A DNA stretch of 6,549 bases from the NCBI GenBank assembly GCA_001462255.1, contig LIUJ01000092.1, forward strand, positions 1,172 to 7,720, read 5' to 3'. Below, piece by piece: positions 1 through 6,549 of the stretch. The notes under the pieces were generated by a model. The model was not told the DNA's origin and did no database searches. It was given only the letters and a program-made list of their open reading frames with translations. The stretch comes from Fibrobacteria bacterium GUT77 (GTDB taxonomy: Bacteria > Fibrobacterota > Chitinivibrionia > Chitinivibrionales > Chitinispirillaceae). Position 1 is the first letter of the stretch; the number at the start of each line of letters is the position of its first letter. The translations under genes and the position numbers were made by a program.

Positions 1-132
1 GAACACGGGCGGCTCGGCATGGAGTGTTTCCCCACGCGGAATGTTACGCCGACAACTAACAACAAATTCTGGGGCGCCGCGGTCGGTTACAATACCGGTA
101 CTCTGTACCGTATTGCGTACTACGTGAAGTAG
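1..132 (+). CDS. C-terminal fragment of an unidentified upstream protein (5' end outside window)
   Basis: Frame 1 is open from the first base and closes with TAG at 130-132, giving the last 43 residues of a protein whose start lies outside the window. The tail contains ECFPTRNVTP, then NNKFWGAAVGYNTGT, and ends LYRIAYYVK. The final alternating hydrophobic/aromatic stretch looks like a beta-strand. I do not recognise the family. The 'G-x-L-Y-R-I' string resembles the closing strand of the Ig-like modules in the next gene (for example G-L-Y-R-I near 6526-6540), so it could be a related beta-rich envelope protein, but that is weak inference from a very short match. The stop codon is 9 bases from the start of the next gene, in the same direction and frame, which suggests one operon. 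The reading is supported by the well-placed ribosome-binding site just after the stop. Confidence 0.72.
   Translation, partial: EHGRLGMECFPTRNVTPTTNNKFWGAAVGYNTGTLYRIAYYVK
91..114 (+). repeat. Imperfect inverted repeat (hairpin) near the end of the upstream gene
   Basis: AATAC (91-95) pairs with GTATT (110-114), and GGTAC (97-101) pairs with GTACC (105-109). C96 is a single-base bulge and TCT (102-104) is the loop, so the potential stem has 10 pairs. It lies inside the coding sequence 15 bases before the TAG. No T-run follows, so it is not an intrinsic terminator. It may be chance, or it may affect mRNA stability or coupling just ahead of the next gene's ribosome-binding site. Confidence 0.3.
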
Positions 133-137
133 AGGAG
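133..137 (+). promoter_or_regulatory. Ribosome-binding site of the giant lipoprotein gene
   Basis: AGGAG at 133-137 begins directly after the upstream TAG and sits 4 bases before the ATG at 142. A second purine-rich match, AGAAGG (136-141), overlaps it. The spacing is slightly short but workable. A ribosome terminating at 130-132 would already cover this site, so translational coupling with the upstream gene is plausible. No promoter-like -10/-35 pair was identified, which fits transcription from further upstream. Confidence 0.75.
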
Positions 138-141
138 AAGG

Positions 142-195
142 ATGAAGAAGCGGTTAAAATTCTTAATTCTTTTCTCATTAATCGCCCTGTCGTGC
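142..195 (+). other. Lipoprotein signal peptide and lipobox (residues 1-18)
   Basis: The sequence is MKKRLKFLILFSLIALSC. It has a basic n-region (K2, K3, R4, K6), a hydrophobic core from F7 to L16, and A-L-S-C at the cleavage site, with C18 encoded by TGC at 193-195. Leu at -2 and Ala at -3 depart from the strict L-[AS]-[GA]-C consensus but fit the looser lipoboxes known in spirochaetes. Signal peptidase II would cut before C18 and the protein would be membrane-anchored by its N-terminus. Residue +2 is Glu, not the Asp retention signal of enterobacteria; that rule may not apply in spirochaetes, so the final membrane location is undetermined. Confidence 0.85.
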
Positions 196-3100
196 GAGCA
201 GCCCTTCAAGGCCGGACTGGGCGGGGTAATAGATTTACAGAAGCCGACAATCGTGCTTGAATCCCCGTCCGCGGGCGCGTATATACGTAAGGTTACGGAA
301 TTTTCAGGCAGCGCCGCCGACGATATGAAACTGGATATACTAGGATTCCAACTGTCGAATTATCCCGATGTCGAATTGCCCGAAGATCAATATAAATTAT
401 TTGTACATCCCGATGCCGGCAGTTTCTACCGGATAACCGATGTAAACGGGGACGACCGGAACGCCACATGGAGATTCTCAATCGATACTAAAATGTTATA
501 TCAATCCGGAGAAAGGATACTTCCCGACGGAGATTTAAAAATCAGACTGCTGGTAACGGACGGCGTGGGCAAGCACGCGGTTACCGACGAAGTTGTCTTC
601 TATATTAAGAACGACATACCCGAGATCACGATAGACGCCCCCCCCATAGGCCGGGGAGGAAGCGATGGCGAGCTGGGCGGTTCCCACCTTAATTACGATT
701 TTCTTTCCGGTCCGATACAAAATTACAAGCGCGTAATGGAAACCGGCAGTATTTTGGTAGGCAGAATTTCCGACGACGAGGGCATATACAGGGGCAAGAC
801 GGGAACCGAGCAGATTACGCGTAAAGACGGCAGTTTCGAACCTGACGAATACGGCAATCCGCTGACCGTTGAGGTGTTCCCCCCGCAGATACGTTTCTGG
901 CGCGTAAACTACAACGGTTCCGCTTCAGCCGACGACATCCTCAAGGCCAACCCGGACGGCAACCCCGATTACGTCCTGCAAACACCCTACGACGCCGGGG
1001 TAATCCCCACGATTGAACAGGTCCCGTGGATGAAGCTGGGCGGGAACGACGGTGTAGGCGAGGTTATGGAAACCGGCGTGAGCAACCTGACGTTCCTCTA
1101 CACTCTGCCGGAAGATTCGGGCCAGTATTACGCTTTCCAGGTACGGGCGCAAAGCAGTGATTTGGTTCATTCAAAAGCCGAATACCCCCGCGATTTTATT
1201 AGTACGGCCGGAGCGTCGCCCGAATTTATACGGGAAAATTCCTACATCCTTATTCTTGTACGCGAGCCTTTGGAATATCCCGCGCTGGAACTGTACAGGT
1301 TTGAGGATATTTACGGCGCGCCCTCTGCGGGCAAACCCGCGCGCGAAAACGGGATTATGACTTACAACAGACTGCCGGAAATAACCGACAGCATTGAAAA
1401 AGAAGGGAACCATGTTTATGTTAACACGCCCATTGTAAACAAAAGCGGCGCTTTTACCCTGCGCGTAAAAGCGTCACATTCCGGGGGCATATCGTCCACA
1501 AAAGTTTACTGGGAAAAGGAAGACAAAAGCGAGAAAGGCCGGTTTATATGGGATTATGATTATATGGATAACAGGCCGTACCCAAGCTGGGCAGGCGTCA
1601 TCCCTTCCGGAACCGACTCTTACGACAAGTGGGGCCTTAACGAGCCCGACGGCGCGATCCAGGCGCGCAGTTATACTTTTACCTATACCGATAAGGGAAC
1701 CGATACTATACCCGACACGGGCGGGTACCACGCCGACGTGCGCGGAATGTCCAAGATACAGAAGTATATAGGGCCGGATTCCGGCCCGGACGACAGGGGC
1801 GTTATACGAAGATACGAGCTTGACGAACTGCCCGTAGACAGAAGCAACTGGGGTAATGTTTCCAGGCTGGGCCAGGGAACTTACAATATAAGCGTATTCA
1901 CTACCAGCAACAGCAATACCAGAATAGCCACGCCGCTGACCCTTACTATCAAAATCGACTGGACAAAACCGGAAATCGATCTGAACGGAATAGACGGCGC
2001 GTACTCGTATGACGAAGCCAATAAGGCGACCAAGGCGTCGGTTGTAAACGGCGTTATACAGCCGAATTTCCTGCTTTCAGATTCCCAGCCCTGGGATACG
2101 GGCATCCGCACCGGAACGGCGGGTTTTTTCGAGAGGCCCGGCGTACCCCCCAACACCGCATGGTATCCGGAACAGGCTTATATACTTATTGAAGACACCG
2201 ACGCGCAAAAAAACGCTTTAAAAACTTATCTGGACGCCCGTAACGACTGGCCCGACTTCCCGGCGACGCCGGGCTCGGCATGGGCAATACCCGGCGTGAA
2301 AGTTTATAAGGCGGGCCCCATAATTAATCTGTCCTGCCGTTTCAGAACTTCTTATATTTACGACGATCAATCCGATTTAGCCGACGCTCTTGCCGACGGC
2401 AATTACAGACTGTACGCCTTTGTGCGCGACAACGCCTTTAACACGGGATATAAGTCCTATCCGATAAAAGTCGAACGCGATACCGACAAGCCGGTATTCG
2501 ATTTTAGCATCCGCGACGTCAACATCACGACCGTTACGGAACCCGACTACACTTTCGATTACCCGGCGTCGACAAAAAGCTTTATAATTGAAAACAACAG
2601 AAGGCGCAACTTATTTACCGACAACTCCGTTATCCAGGTAAAGATAAAAGACGACGACGGTCTTGATCTGGGCCAGGTCTCGGGGACTTCCGGCGTAAAG
2701 GTAACAATTACCGGTTCGACAGTCAATGCGGCTGGCGTAACCGTAGACTTACCGGGCGGTTCGCTGGATTTATCCAACGCGGACGTTATGAAGGCCTTTC
2801 CGGCCGGGGATAATAACAAGGAATGTACCGGTATTATAACCCAGGAGATGCTGGTTAGAACGCTTAAAACCGCCACATCGCCGTCATCGACGTTATATGA
2901 TCACCTGTTTACTGGCGTCGATAAGGATAAAACCGCCGTTCTGCCGGACGGCATTTACCGCATTGGCATAAGCATAAAGGACTACAGTCCCGCAAAGCTG
3001 ACAATACCCGCGGATACGGCGCCGCCGGCATCCGTGGTTGTCGTGAATCAAATGCCCGTGCCTAATTTGCCCGACCCTCCTTACTTCAAGGATCCTTTCG

Positions 3101-6100
3101 ATTCAACCCAGTATTTCTGGATCGCCGTAGACAGCAAACCTCCCGAGGTTAAAATCGACACCATGGGTAACACCGCGGGCGGCATCATCGTGCCGGGTAA
3201 TCCGGAGCCTTATAAGGGTACCGTTTCCGACGAAAACGGCCCCGTTACCCTGGTTGACTGGAGGGTTCTTAACGGCAATATCGTTGAATCCCAGATGGGC
3301 AAAACGGTTGCGGCTAACACTCCGATGATAAATGTCCAGCCGTTGAAATTAATATCCACAAGCGGCAAATGGGTATACGAATTCGATTATACAATGGATA
3401 TGAACGACAGAATGAGCGGCACTTACGACTTTGTTTTAAAATTCCAGGACCGTTTCGAAAAAACCGTCACCGTGACGCAGAGGTACGCGGTGGATAGCAC
3501 GCCGCCGCAGGTCAGCCTTATTAAAAAGATAGAAACCTTCTCGCGCGATTTTGAGGATGTTATTATCGATCCGTCATGGCCCAAAGCGGCTGACGATTCA
3601 AAAAACAAAAAACGCCTTGCCGTTAAAACCGTAAACTTTACGATTAACGCGACGGACAACAACGGGGTAAAGGGAGTGCGCTGGTGGCTGCTTCCCGTTA
3701 CCACGGGTTCGGACGCAACCGGGTTTAACGGTAGCGGTATTGTTTCGGGTTACGACGCGTACCCGTCGGCAACTCTCAATGCTCCTAATACCACCATATA
3801 TTACAGCACCACCGCTCCGGGCTCTTCCGCTTTTGGTTCCTCTTACTCCGGCGCTTACGGCGTTGTGGACATGGCAAACAAGCAGTTCACCATCGCTATT
3901 GATTCTAAAAAACTGGCCGCCGACCCCAACGGCGAATACAGACTCCATATTATAGCGGAAGACAATGCCGGCCTTCATTCCTCTTATACGGACGCCGCCA
4001 TAAATTTGGCTAACGTCTTCCAGGAAGTATTCTTCCTGCAGAAAGAGGACAAGCCCTACCTTGACAGGGGCATTACGCCCGGGTACATCGATCCGGCTAA
4101 GGCTGACGAGGGGTTGGGGTGGCCGAAAATAAAGGGTACTACTAACGATGTTGAAATGGACGTGCTAGGCAGCGCGCCCGTTATACGCGGCACAATCTGG
4201 GAGAACAACGGCTTCTTTAATAAAGGGACCGATGCCTTGTCATGGAATAATTCAATCACCATATGGGTCAGCGGCACGGCCGCCGTTCTCCCTTCTACAT
4301 GGGAGAATGATGTAAAAGCCGGTAATAATATAACGGGTTATACAAAGAAGGTTATTCCTAACGACTTCCCGGGCGGGCTTGGCAAACAGGAAAGAAATAT
4401 AAGTCTGACAATAAACCTTAAAGAACTGTTCCCCAACGAGTTCGCTTCCGACGGCAGAAAACGCTATATAATAAAGGCGACCGATTCACCGGTGAACAAA
4501 CTCTGGGACGACGGCAAGGGCGGAATCCCCATGGGATTCGGTAATACCGACGGCCAGGATGAAGGCGTCCGCGAGTACAATTACAGGCAGTACGCCTTTG
4601 TGTACGACGCAATACCTCCGAAAGTTGTTATCGACACGCCCACGGACAAGCCGATACAAACCTACGGTAAGGATAATTTTGATAAAGAATTTATTCTGGG
4701 CGGATACATCTCCGACGCCAACCTCGCGAAGACGGAGAGCGGCGATTACTATTTTGAATACCATCTGAACAGCGAGGCGAAGAAACCGTTCGCGTTAAAA
4801 CCAATGACCGGCGTTGACCTTAACAATCCGGCTTCTGTTGCGGTTAACGCCGCGCCTCCCGCGTTGCCGGCCACCCTTGTGGAAGGACAGCATATATACG
4901 CGATAACCAAAGATACCGACGGCAAAGTTACCGTATACTTCAGGATAAAGGCAAGCGAAGTGGCAAAAGCGGGCGGAATTATACCGGAAACCGCGTTTGC
5001 GGCCCTTCCCGAAGGCCAGCACATGCTTACCCTGTGGGCAACGGACAAAGGCGGAAAAGAAGGCGCGGCATGGGTTAACTTTATAAAGGACATGGAGCCG
5101 CCCGTAATCGCCTTTAGCAATTTGAACGACAAGATATACAACGGCGTTTATAATCCGGGCGTTTACCCGAACGGAACCCCCGTTATCAACAAAAGCAAGG
5201 TGGACAAGAGCTGGTGGACAAAGACCCGCGCCGAAAGGCAAACCCTGCTGTTTAGCAGGACAGGCGACGCTTATACGCTCCCGCTTACGACGATTTACTA
5301 TGACAGCGGCGTACCGGAACTCAGGGGAAACATTACGGACCAGGTTTCCAATATCAAAATCAGCGCCGGTTCCAATGCCCTTGTAGGTTCCGGCGATGTT
5401 AACGACGCTACCAGCAGTTTCAAGTACTGGATTGACAACGACGGTACGGGTACGCCGCGCTACCTCGCTCTTATAGAAGGAAAAGGCGGCAAGAACGTCC
5501 GCTGGACAATACTGCTTACCGATAACGGACAAAGAGACGGAACCCCGCTTGCCGACGGCGTACACACCATAGTACTTACGGCCGCCGACGATGCGGGCGA
5601 GGAAGTTCCGGATGCCGAACAATATATGATCGCCTTCAGGATTGACTCGAAGCCGCCGCGGTCGGCCGTTTCGGTTACCGGAGCCGCGTCCAATATCGTG
5701 TACGGCAATGTACAACACCAGAATGATCCTATGTTTACGCTTAACGTGGCGGGAGACGACGCAAATCTTGATAAACTGGTGCTGACTATAAAGAATACAA
5801 CGACAAACACGGAACAGCCTAAAGTTACTATTAACATCAGTAATACGGGGTGGACATATTATCCCTTAGGTACCGCGGATCCGCTTGCGCCCGCGATCCC
5901 CGCGCCGGTTGCGGCCGTTCTTCCGACTCCGGCCCGGCCTTTAAAAGACGACTATATTCTGTATAACGGAACATACCCCGTATCAAAGACTCTGTTCACC
6001 GCCTCCGGCAAATACGACGTTACCGTCGCCGCCTATGATACCTATGGAAACAAATCCGAGGATTTTGTATTCCAGTTCGCTTATGACAATACCGCGCCGG

Positions 6101-6549
6101 TAATCGAATTTACCAACCCCTCCGACGCGAATAAAGACTTAAGCAACACCCGCAGGCCGCAGGACTTTATTAAAATCGATCCCGCCACGGGGGCTGTAAT
6201 AAAAGACGGTATAATCGAACCGGATAACAATATCAACCGCCTTACCAGCGAAAACTTAAGGATACAGGGCAACGTCAAGGACGGCAGCGACAGCGTCGTA
6301 GGCAGCGGCATCATCCAGGTGCAAAGCCGGGTTGAAAGATGGAACTGGTCAACGGGCGCGTGGGTTGAGGTAGAAAACTGGAAAGACGTGTATAATAATC
6401 CGGCTAACACGCAGACCCAGGTCGCGTGGACAAAGAACCTGCTTGGACAGAACAATAAGGCCGGCGATCCCGACGTTGATCTTGATATAAGGAAAATCGA
6501 CCCGGTAAATAATCCCGGCGGAGAGGGCCTGTACCGCATACAGATACGC
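142..6549 (+). CDS. Giant multi-module Ig-like lipoprotein (3' end outside window)
   Basis: Frame 1 was read codon by codon from ATG 142 to the last base with no stop, giving 2136 residues and continuing beyond the window. The start is fixed by the stop at 130-132, the AGGAG at 133-137, and the signal peptide that begins exactly at this Met; no earlier in-frame start exists after the stop. Residues 1-18 form a lipoprotein signal with C18 as the probable lipidated cysteine. From about residue 34 the chain is a series of roughly 13 beta-rich modules of about 110-215 residues. Typical boundaries are D-S-K-P-P (998-1001 and 1835-1839), D-S-T-P-P (1118-1122) and D-N-T-A-P (near 1985). Only three cysteines occur (C18, C732, C895), so folding does not rely on disulphides. 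No catalytic motif, transmembrane segment beyond the signal, or anchoring domain was seen. The likely role is an envelope-anchored, extended adhesin or structural protein; this is inference from architecture, and the ligand is unknown. ATA and AGG codons are frequent throughout, without an obvious compositional break. A spirochaete (Treponema-like) origin is my best guess. Confidence 0.95.
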   Translation, partial: MKKRLKFLILFSLIALSCEQPFKAGLGGVIDLQKPTIVLESPSAGAYIRKVTEFSGSAADDMKLDILGFQLSNYPDVELPEDQYKLFVHPDAGSFYRITDVNGDDRNATWRFSIDTKMLYQSGERILPDGDLKIRLLVTDGVGKHAVTDEVVFYIKNDIPEITIDAPPIGRGGSDGELGGSHLNYDFLSGPIQNYKRVMETGSILVGRISDDEGIYRGKTGTEQITRKDGSFEPDEYGNPLTVEVFPPQIRFWRVNYNGSASADDILKANPDGNPDYVLQTPYDAGVIPTIEQVPWMKLGGNDGVGEVMETGVSNLTFLYTLPEDSGQYYAFQVRAQSSDLVHSKAEYPRDFISTAGASPEFIRENSYILILVREPLEYPALELYRFEDIYGAPSAGKPARENGIMTYNRLPEITDSIEKEGNHVYVNTPIVNKSGAFTLRVKASHSGGISSTKVYWEKEDKSEKGRFIWDYDYMDNRPYPSWAGVIPSGTDSYDKWGLNEPDGAIQARSYTFTYTDKGTDTIPDTGGYHADVRGMSKIQKYIGPDSGPDDRGVIRRYELDELPVDRSNWGNVSRLGQGTYNISVFTTSNSNTRIATPLTLTIKIDWTKPEIDLNGIDGAYSYDEANKATKASVVNGVIQPNFLLSDSQPWDTGIRTGTAGFFERPGVPPNTAWYPEQAYILIEDTDAQKNALKTYLDARNDWPDFPATPGSAWAIPGVKVYKAGPIINLSCRFRTSYIYDDQSDLADALADGNYRLYAFVRDNAFNTGYKSYPIKVERDTDKPVFDFSIRDVNITTVTEPDYTFDYPASTKSFIIENNRRRNLFTDNSVIQVKIKDDDGLDLGQVSGTSGVKVTITGSTVNAAGVTVDLPGGSLDLSNADVMKAFPAGDNNKECTGIITQEMLVRTLKTATSPSSTLYDHLFTGVDKDKTAVLPDGIYRIGISIKDYSPAKLTIPADTAPPASVVVVNQMPVPNLPDPPYFKDPFDSTQYFWIAVDSKPPEVKIDTMGNTAGGIIVPGNPEPYKGTVSDENGPVTLVDWRVLNGNIVESQMGKTVAANTPMINVQPLKLISTSGKWVYEFDYTMDMNDRMSGTYDFVLKFQDRFEKTVTVTQRYAVDSTPPQVSLIKKIETFSRDFEDVIIDPSWPKAADDSKNKKRLAVKTVNFTINATDNNGVKGVRWWLLPVTTGSDATGFNGSGIVSGYDAYPSATLNAPNTTIYYSTTAPGSSAFGSSYSGAYGVVDMANKQFTIAIDSKKLAADPNGEYRLHIIAEDNAGLHSSYTDAAINLANVFQEVFFLQKEDKPYLDRGITPGYIDPAKADEGLGWPKIKGTTNDVEMDVLGSAPVIRGTIWENNGFFNKGTDALSWNNSITIWVSGTAAVLPSTWENDVKAGNNITGYTKKVIPNDFPGGLGKQERNISLTINLKELFPNEFASDGRKRYIIKATDSPVNKLWDDGKGGIPMGFGNTDGQDEGVREYNYRQYAFVYDAIPPKVVIDTPTDKPIQTYGKDNFDKEFILGGYISDANLAKTESGDYYFEYHLNSEAKKPFALKPMTGVDLNNPASVAVNAAPPALPATLVEGQHIYAITKDTDGKVTVYFRIKASEVAKAGGIIPETAFAALPEGQHMLTLWATDKGGKEGAAWVNFIKDMEPPVIAFSNLNDKIYNGVYNPGVYPNGTPVINKSKVDKSWWTKTRAERQTLLFSRTGDAYTLPLTTIYYDSGVPELRGNITDQVSNIKISAGSNALVGSGDVNDATSSFKYWIDNDGTGTPRYLALIEGKGGKNVRWTILLTDNGQRDGTPLADGVHTIVLTAADDAGEEVPDAEQYMIAFRIDSKPPRSAVSVTGAASNIVYGNVQHQNDPMFTLNVAGDDANLDKLVLTIKNTTTNTEQPKVTINISNTGWTYYPLGTADPLAPAIPAPVAAVLPTPARPLKDDYILYNGTYPVSKTLFTASGKYDVTVAAYDTYGNKSEDFVFQFAYDNTAPVIEFTNPSDANKDLSNTRRPQDFIKIDPATGAVIKDGIIEPDNNINRLTSENLRIQGNVKDGSDSVVGSGIIQVQSRVERWNWSTGAWVEVENWKDVYNNPANTQTQVAWTKNLLGQNNKAGDPDVDLDIRKIDPVNNPGGEGLYRIQIR
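439..453 (+). other. Possible calcium-binding loop D-x-N-x-D (residues 100-104)
   Basis: Residues 100-107 read DVNGDDRN, with the D-x-N-G-D-D spacing seen in EF-hand and dockerin calcium loops. It occurs once, inside module 1, without the flanking helices or the later acidic residue of a full EF-hand. It may be an isolated metal-binding loop between beta-strands, or simply an Asp/Asn-rich turn. Confidence 0.25.
1543..1632 (+). other. Aromatic-rich segment (residues 468-497)
   Basis: Eight of 30 residues are aromatic (F468, W470, Y472, Y474, Y480, W483, Y494, W497), mixed with Asp, Pro and Gly. It lies at the start of module 4, in the part of the array that lacks clear D-x-x-P-P boundaries. 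Exposed aromatics of this kind can bind carbohydrate, but no known carbohydrate-binding motif was recognised. It could equally be packing residues of an atypical sandwich. Confidence 0.4.
1771..1787 (+). repeat. Short perfect GC-rich inverted repeat inside the coding region
   Basis: GGGCCGG (1771-1777), loop ATT (1778-1780) and CCGGCCC (1781-1787) form a perfect 7-pair stem. It encodes the micro-repeat G-P-D-S-G-P-D in module 4. No T-run follows and the reading frame continues, so it is not a terminator. It most likely arises from the repeated Gly-Pro codons. Confidence 0.35.
5434..5454 (+). other. Possible metal-binding turn D-x-D-x-T (residues 1765-1771)
   Basis: Residues 1765-1771 read DNDGTGT, following KYWI in module 11. 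D-x-D-x-T/D loops bind calcium in many extracellular repeat proteins. Here it sits where other modules have a hairpin turn after the 'V-x-Y/W-x-I-D' strand, so an ordinary turn is the simpler reading. Confidence 0.2.
5863..5940 (+). other. Pro/Ala-rich linker (about residues 1908-1933)
   Basis: After Y-Y-P-L-G-T-A-D the chain runs PLAPAIPAPVAAVLPTPARP (1914-1933), with seven Pro and six Ala in 20 residues, then returns to normal module sequence at L-K-D-D. This is the most low-complexity stretch in the protein. It lies inside module 12 rather than at a boundary, so it may be an extended loop that projects from the sandwich, or a sign that module 12 is two shorter units. The codons are GC-rich here (GCG, CCC, CCG), but the frame is intact. 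Confidence 0.6.

Larger units (their letters stand above)
241..6549 (+). repeat. Array of about 13 diverged Ig-like protein modules
   Basis: This is a protein-level repeat; the DNA copies have diverged too far to show as nucleotide repeats. Approximate modules by residue: 34-156, 157-353, 354-461, 462-606, 607-780, 781-996, 997-1118, 1119-1303, 1304-1489, 1490-1650, 1651-1834, 1835-1980 and 1981 to beyond the end. Three anchors recur. (a) A boundary such as NDIPEITID, DTDKPVFDF, DSKPPEVKI, DSTPPQVSL, AIPPKVVID or NTAPVIEF. (b) An early turn such as GRISDDEG (207-214), GTVSDENG (1026-1033), GTIWENNG (1350-1357), GYISDAN, GNITD (1729-1733) or GNVKD (2063-2067). (c) A closing strand such as DGDLKIRLLVTD (129-140), DGNYRLYAFVRD (752-763), DGIYRIGISIKD (936-947), NGEYRLHIIAED (1263-1274), EGQHMLTLWATD (1624-1635), DGVHTIVLTAAD (1805-1816) or SGKYDVTVAAYD (1955-1966). 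This pattern is typical of bacterial Ig-like beta-sandwiches. The exact Pfam family cannot be fixed by eye, and boundaries in residues 157-606 are the least certain. Confidence 0.8.

Noticed and set aside
1771..1787. GC-rich hairpin as an intrinsic terminator
   Set aside because: No T-run follows and the reading frame continues for more than 4700 bases; it encodes a Gly-Pro-Asp micro-repeat.
4795..5718. A 307-codon open frame on the minus strand
   Set aside because: It lies wholly opposite the long plus-strand gene, which continues unbroken through it with clear module motifs. Its translation lacks recognisable domains and looks like a shadow of codon bias.
6081..6539. A 152-codon open frame on the minus strand, and shorter ones at 3598-3978 and 4749-5141
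   Set aside because: All are antisense to the same continuous reading frame, have no recognisable product, and are best explained as shadows of the real gene.
142..6549. Enzyme domain (glycoside hydrolase, protease or similar) hidden in the long protein
   Set aside because: No catalytic motif was recognised in the full translation, and the strand and turn patterns of Ig-like modules cover most of it.
241..6549. Cadherin or fibronectin type III repeats
   Set aside because: The cadherin DxNDxxP and LDRE motifs and the usual FN3 tryptophan/tyrosine spacing were not seen; the D-x-x-P-P and D-G-x-Y pattern fits bacterial Ig-like modules better.
1..6549. CRISPR array, tRNA, rRNA, insertion sequence or DNA-level tandem repeat
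   Set aside because: No regularly spaced direct repeats, cloverleaf, transposase reading or terminal inverted repeats were found. Short identical strings such as the shared GCCGCGGTCGG near 76 and 5656 are chance or codon-driven.

Overview
The window is almost entirely one very long plus-strand coding region. It starts at 142 and is still open at the last base (2136 codons, no stop). It encodes a lipoprotein-type signal peptide followed by a long chain of about 13 diverged, beta-rich, immunoglobulin-like modules. The last 43 codons of an upstream gene (1-132) precede it. No RNA genes, mobile elements, CRISPR arrays or DNA-level tandem repeats were seen, and there is no non-coding stretch longer than 9 bases.

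Organism: the base composition is roughly balanced, with frequent ATA isoleucine and AGG arginine codons next to GC-rich codons. The gene has a loose lipobox (A-L-S-C) and a giant lipoprotein architecture with an 'AGLG..D...P.I....SP' start to the mature chain. I associate this combination with spirochaetes, especially Treponema-like gut bacteria. This is an impression from protein style, not a proven assignment.

Layout: (1) 1-132, C-terminal tail of an unidentified protein, ending in TAG. (2) 133-141, a 9-base gap holding an AGGAG ribosome-binding site. (3) 142-195, signal peptide up to the lipid-attachment cysteine C18. (4) 241-6549, the Ig-like array. Most module boundaries carry D-x-x-P-P or a close variant (near residues 158, 609, 784, 1000, 1122, 1305, 1493, 1653, 1838 and 1985). 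Within modules a G-x-[VI]-x-D-x-x-G turn and a closing D-G-x-Y-x-[LI]-x-[VI]-x-[AV]-x-D strand recur. Residues 160-606 are less regular and include an aromatic-rich stretch.

The two genes lie in the same direction and the same frame with only 9 bases between them, so they are probably co-transcribed and perhaps translationally coupled. The likely product of the long gene is an envelope-anchored, rod-like surface or periplasmic protein. No catalytic domain was recognised, and its ligand or partner cannot be told from this window.
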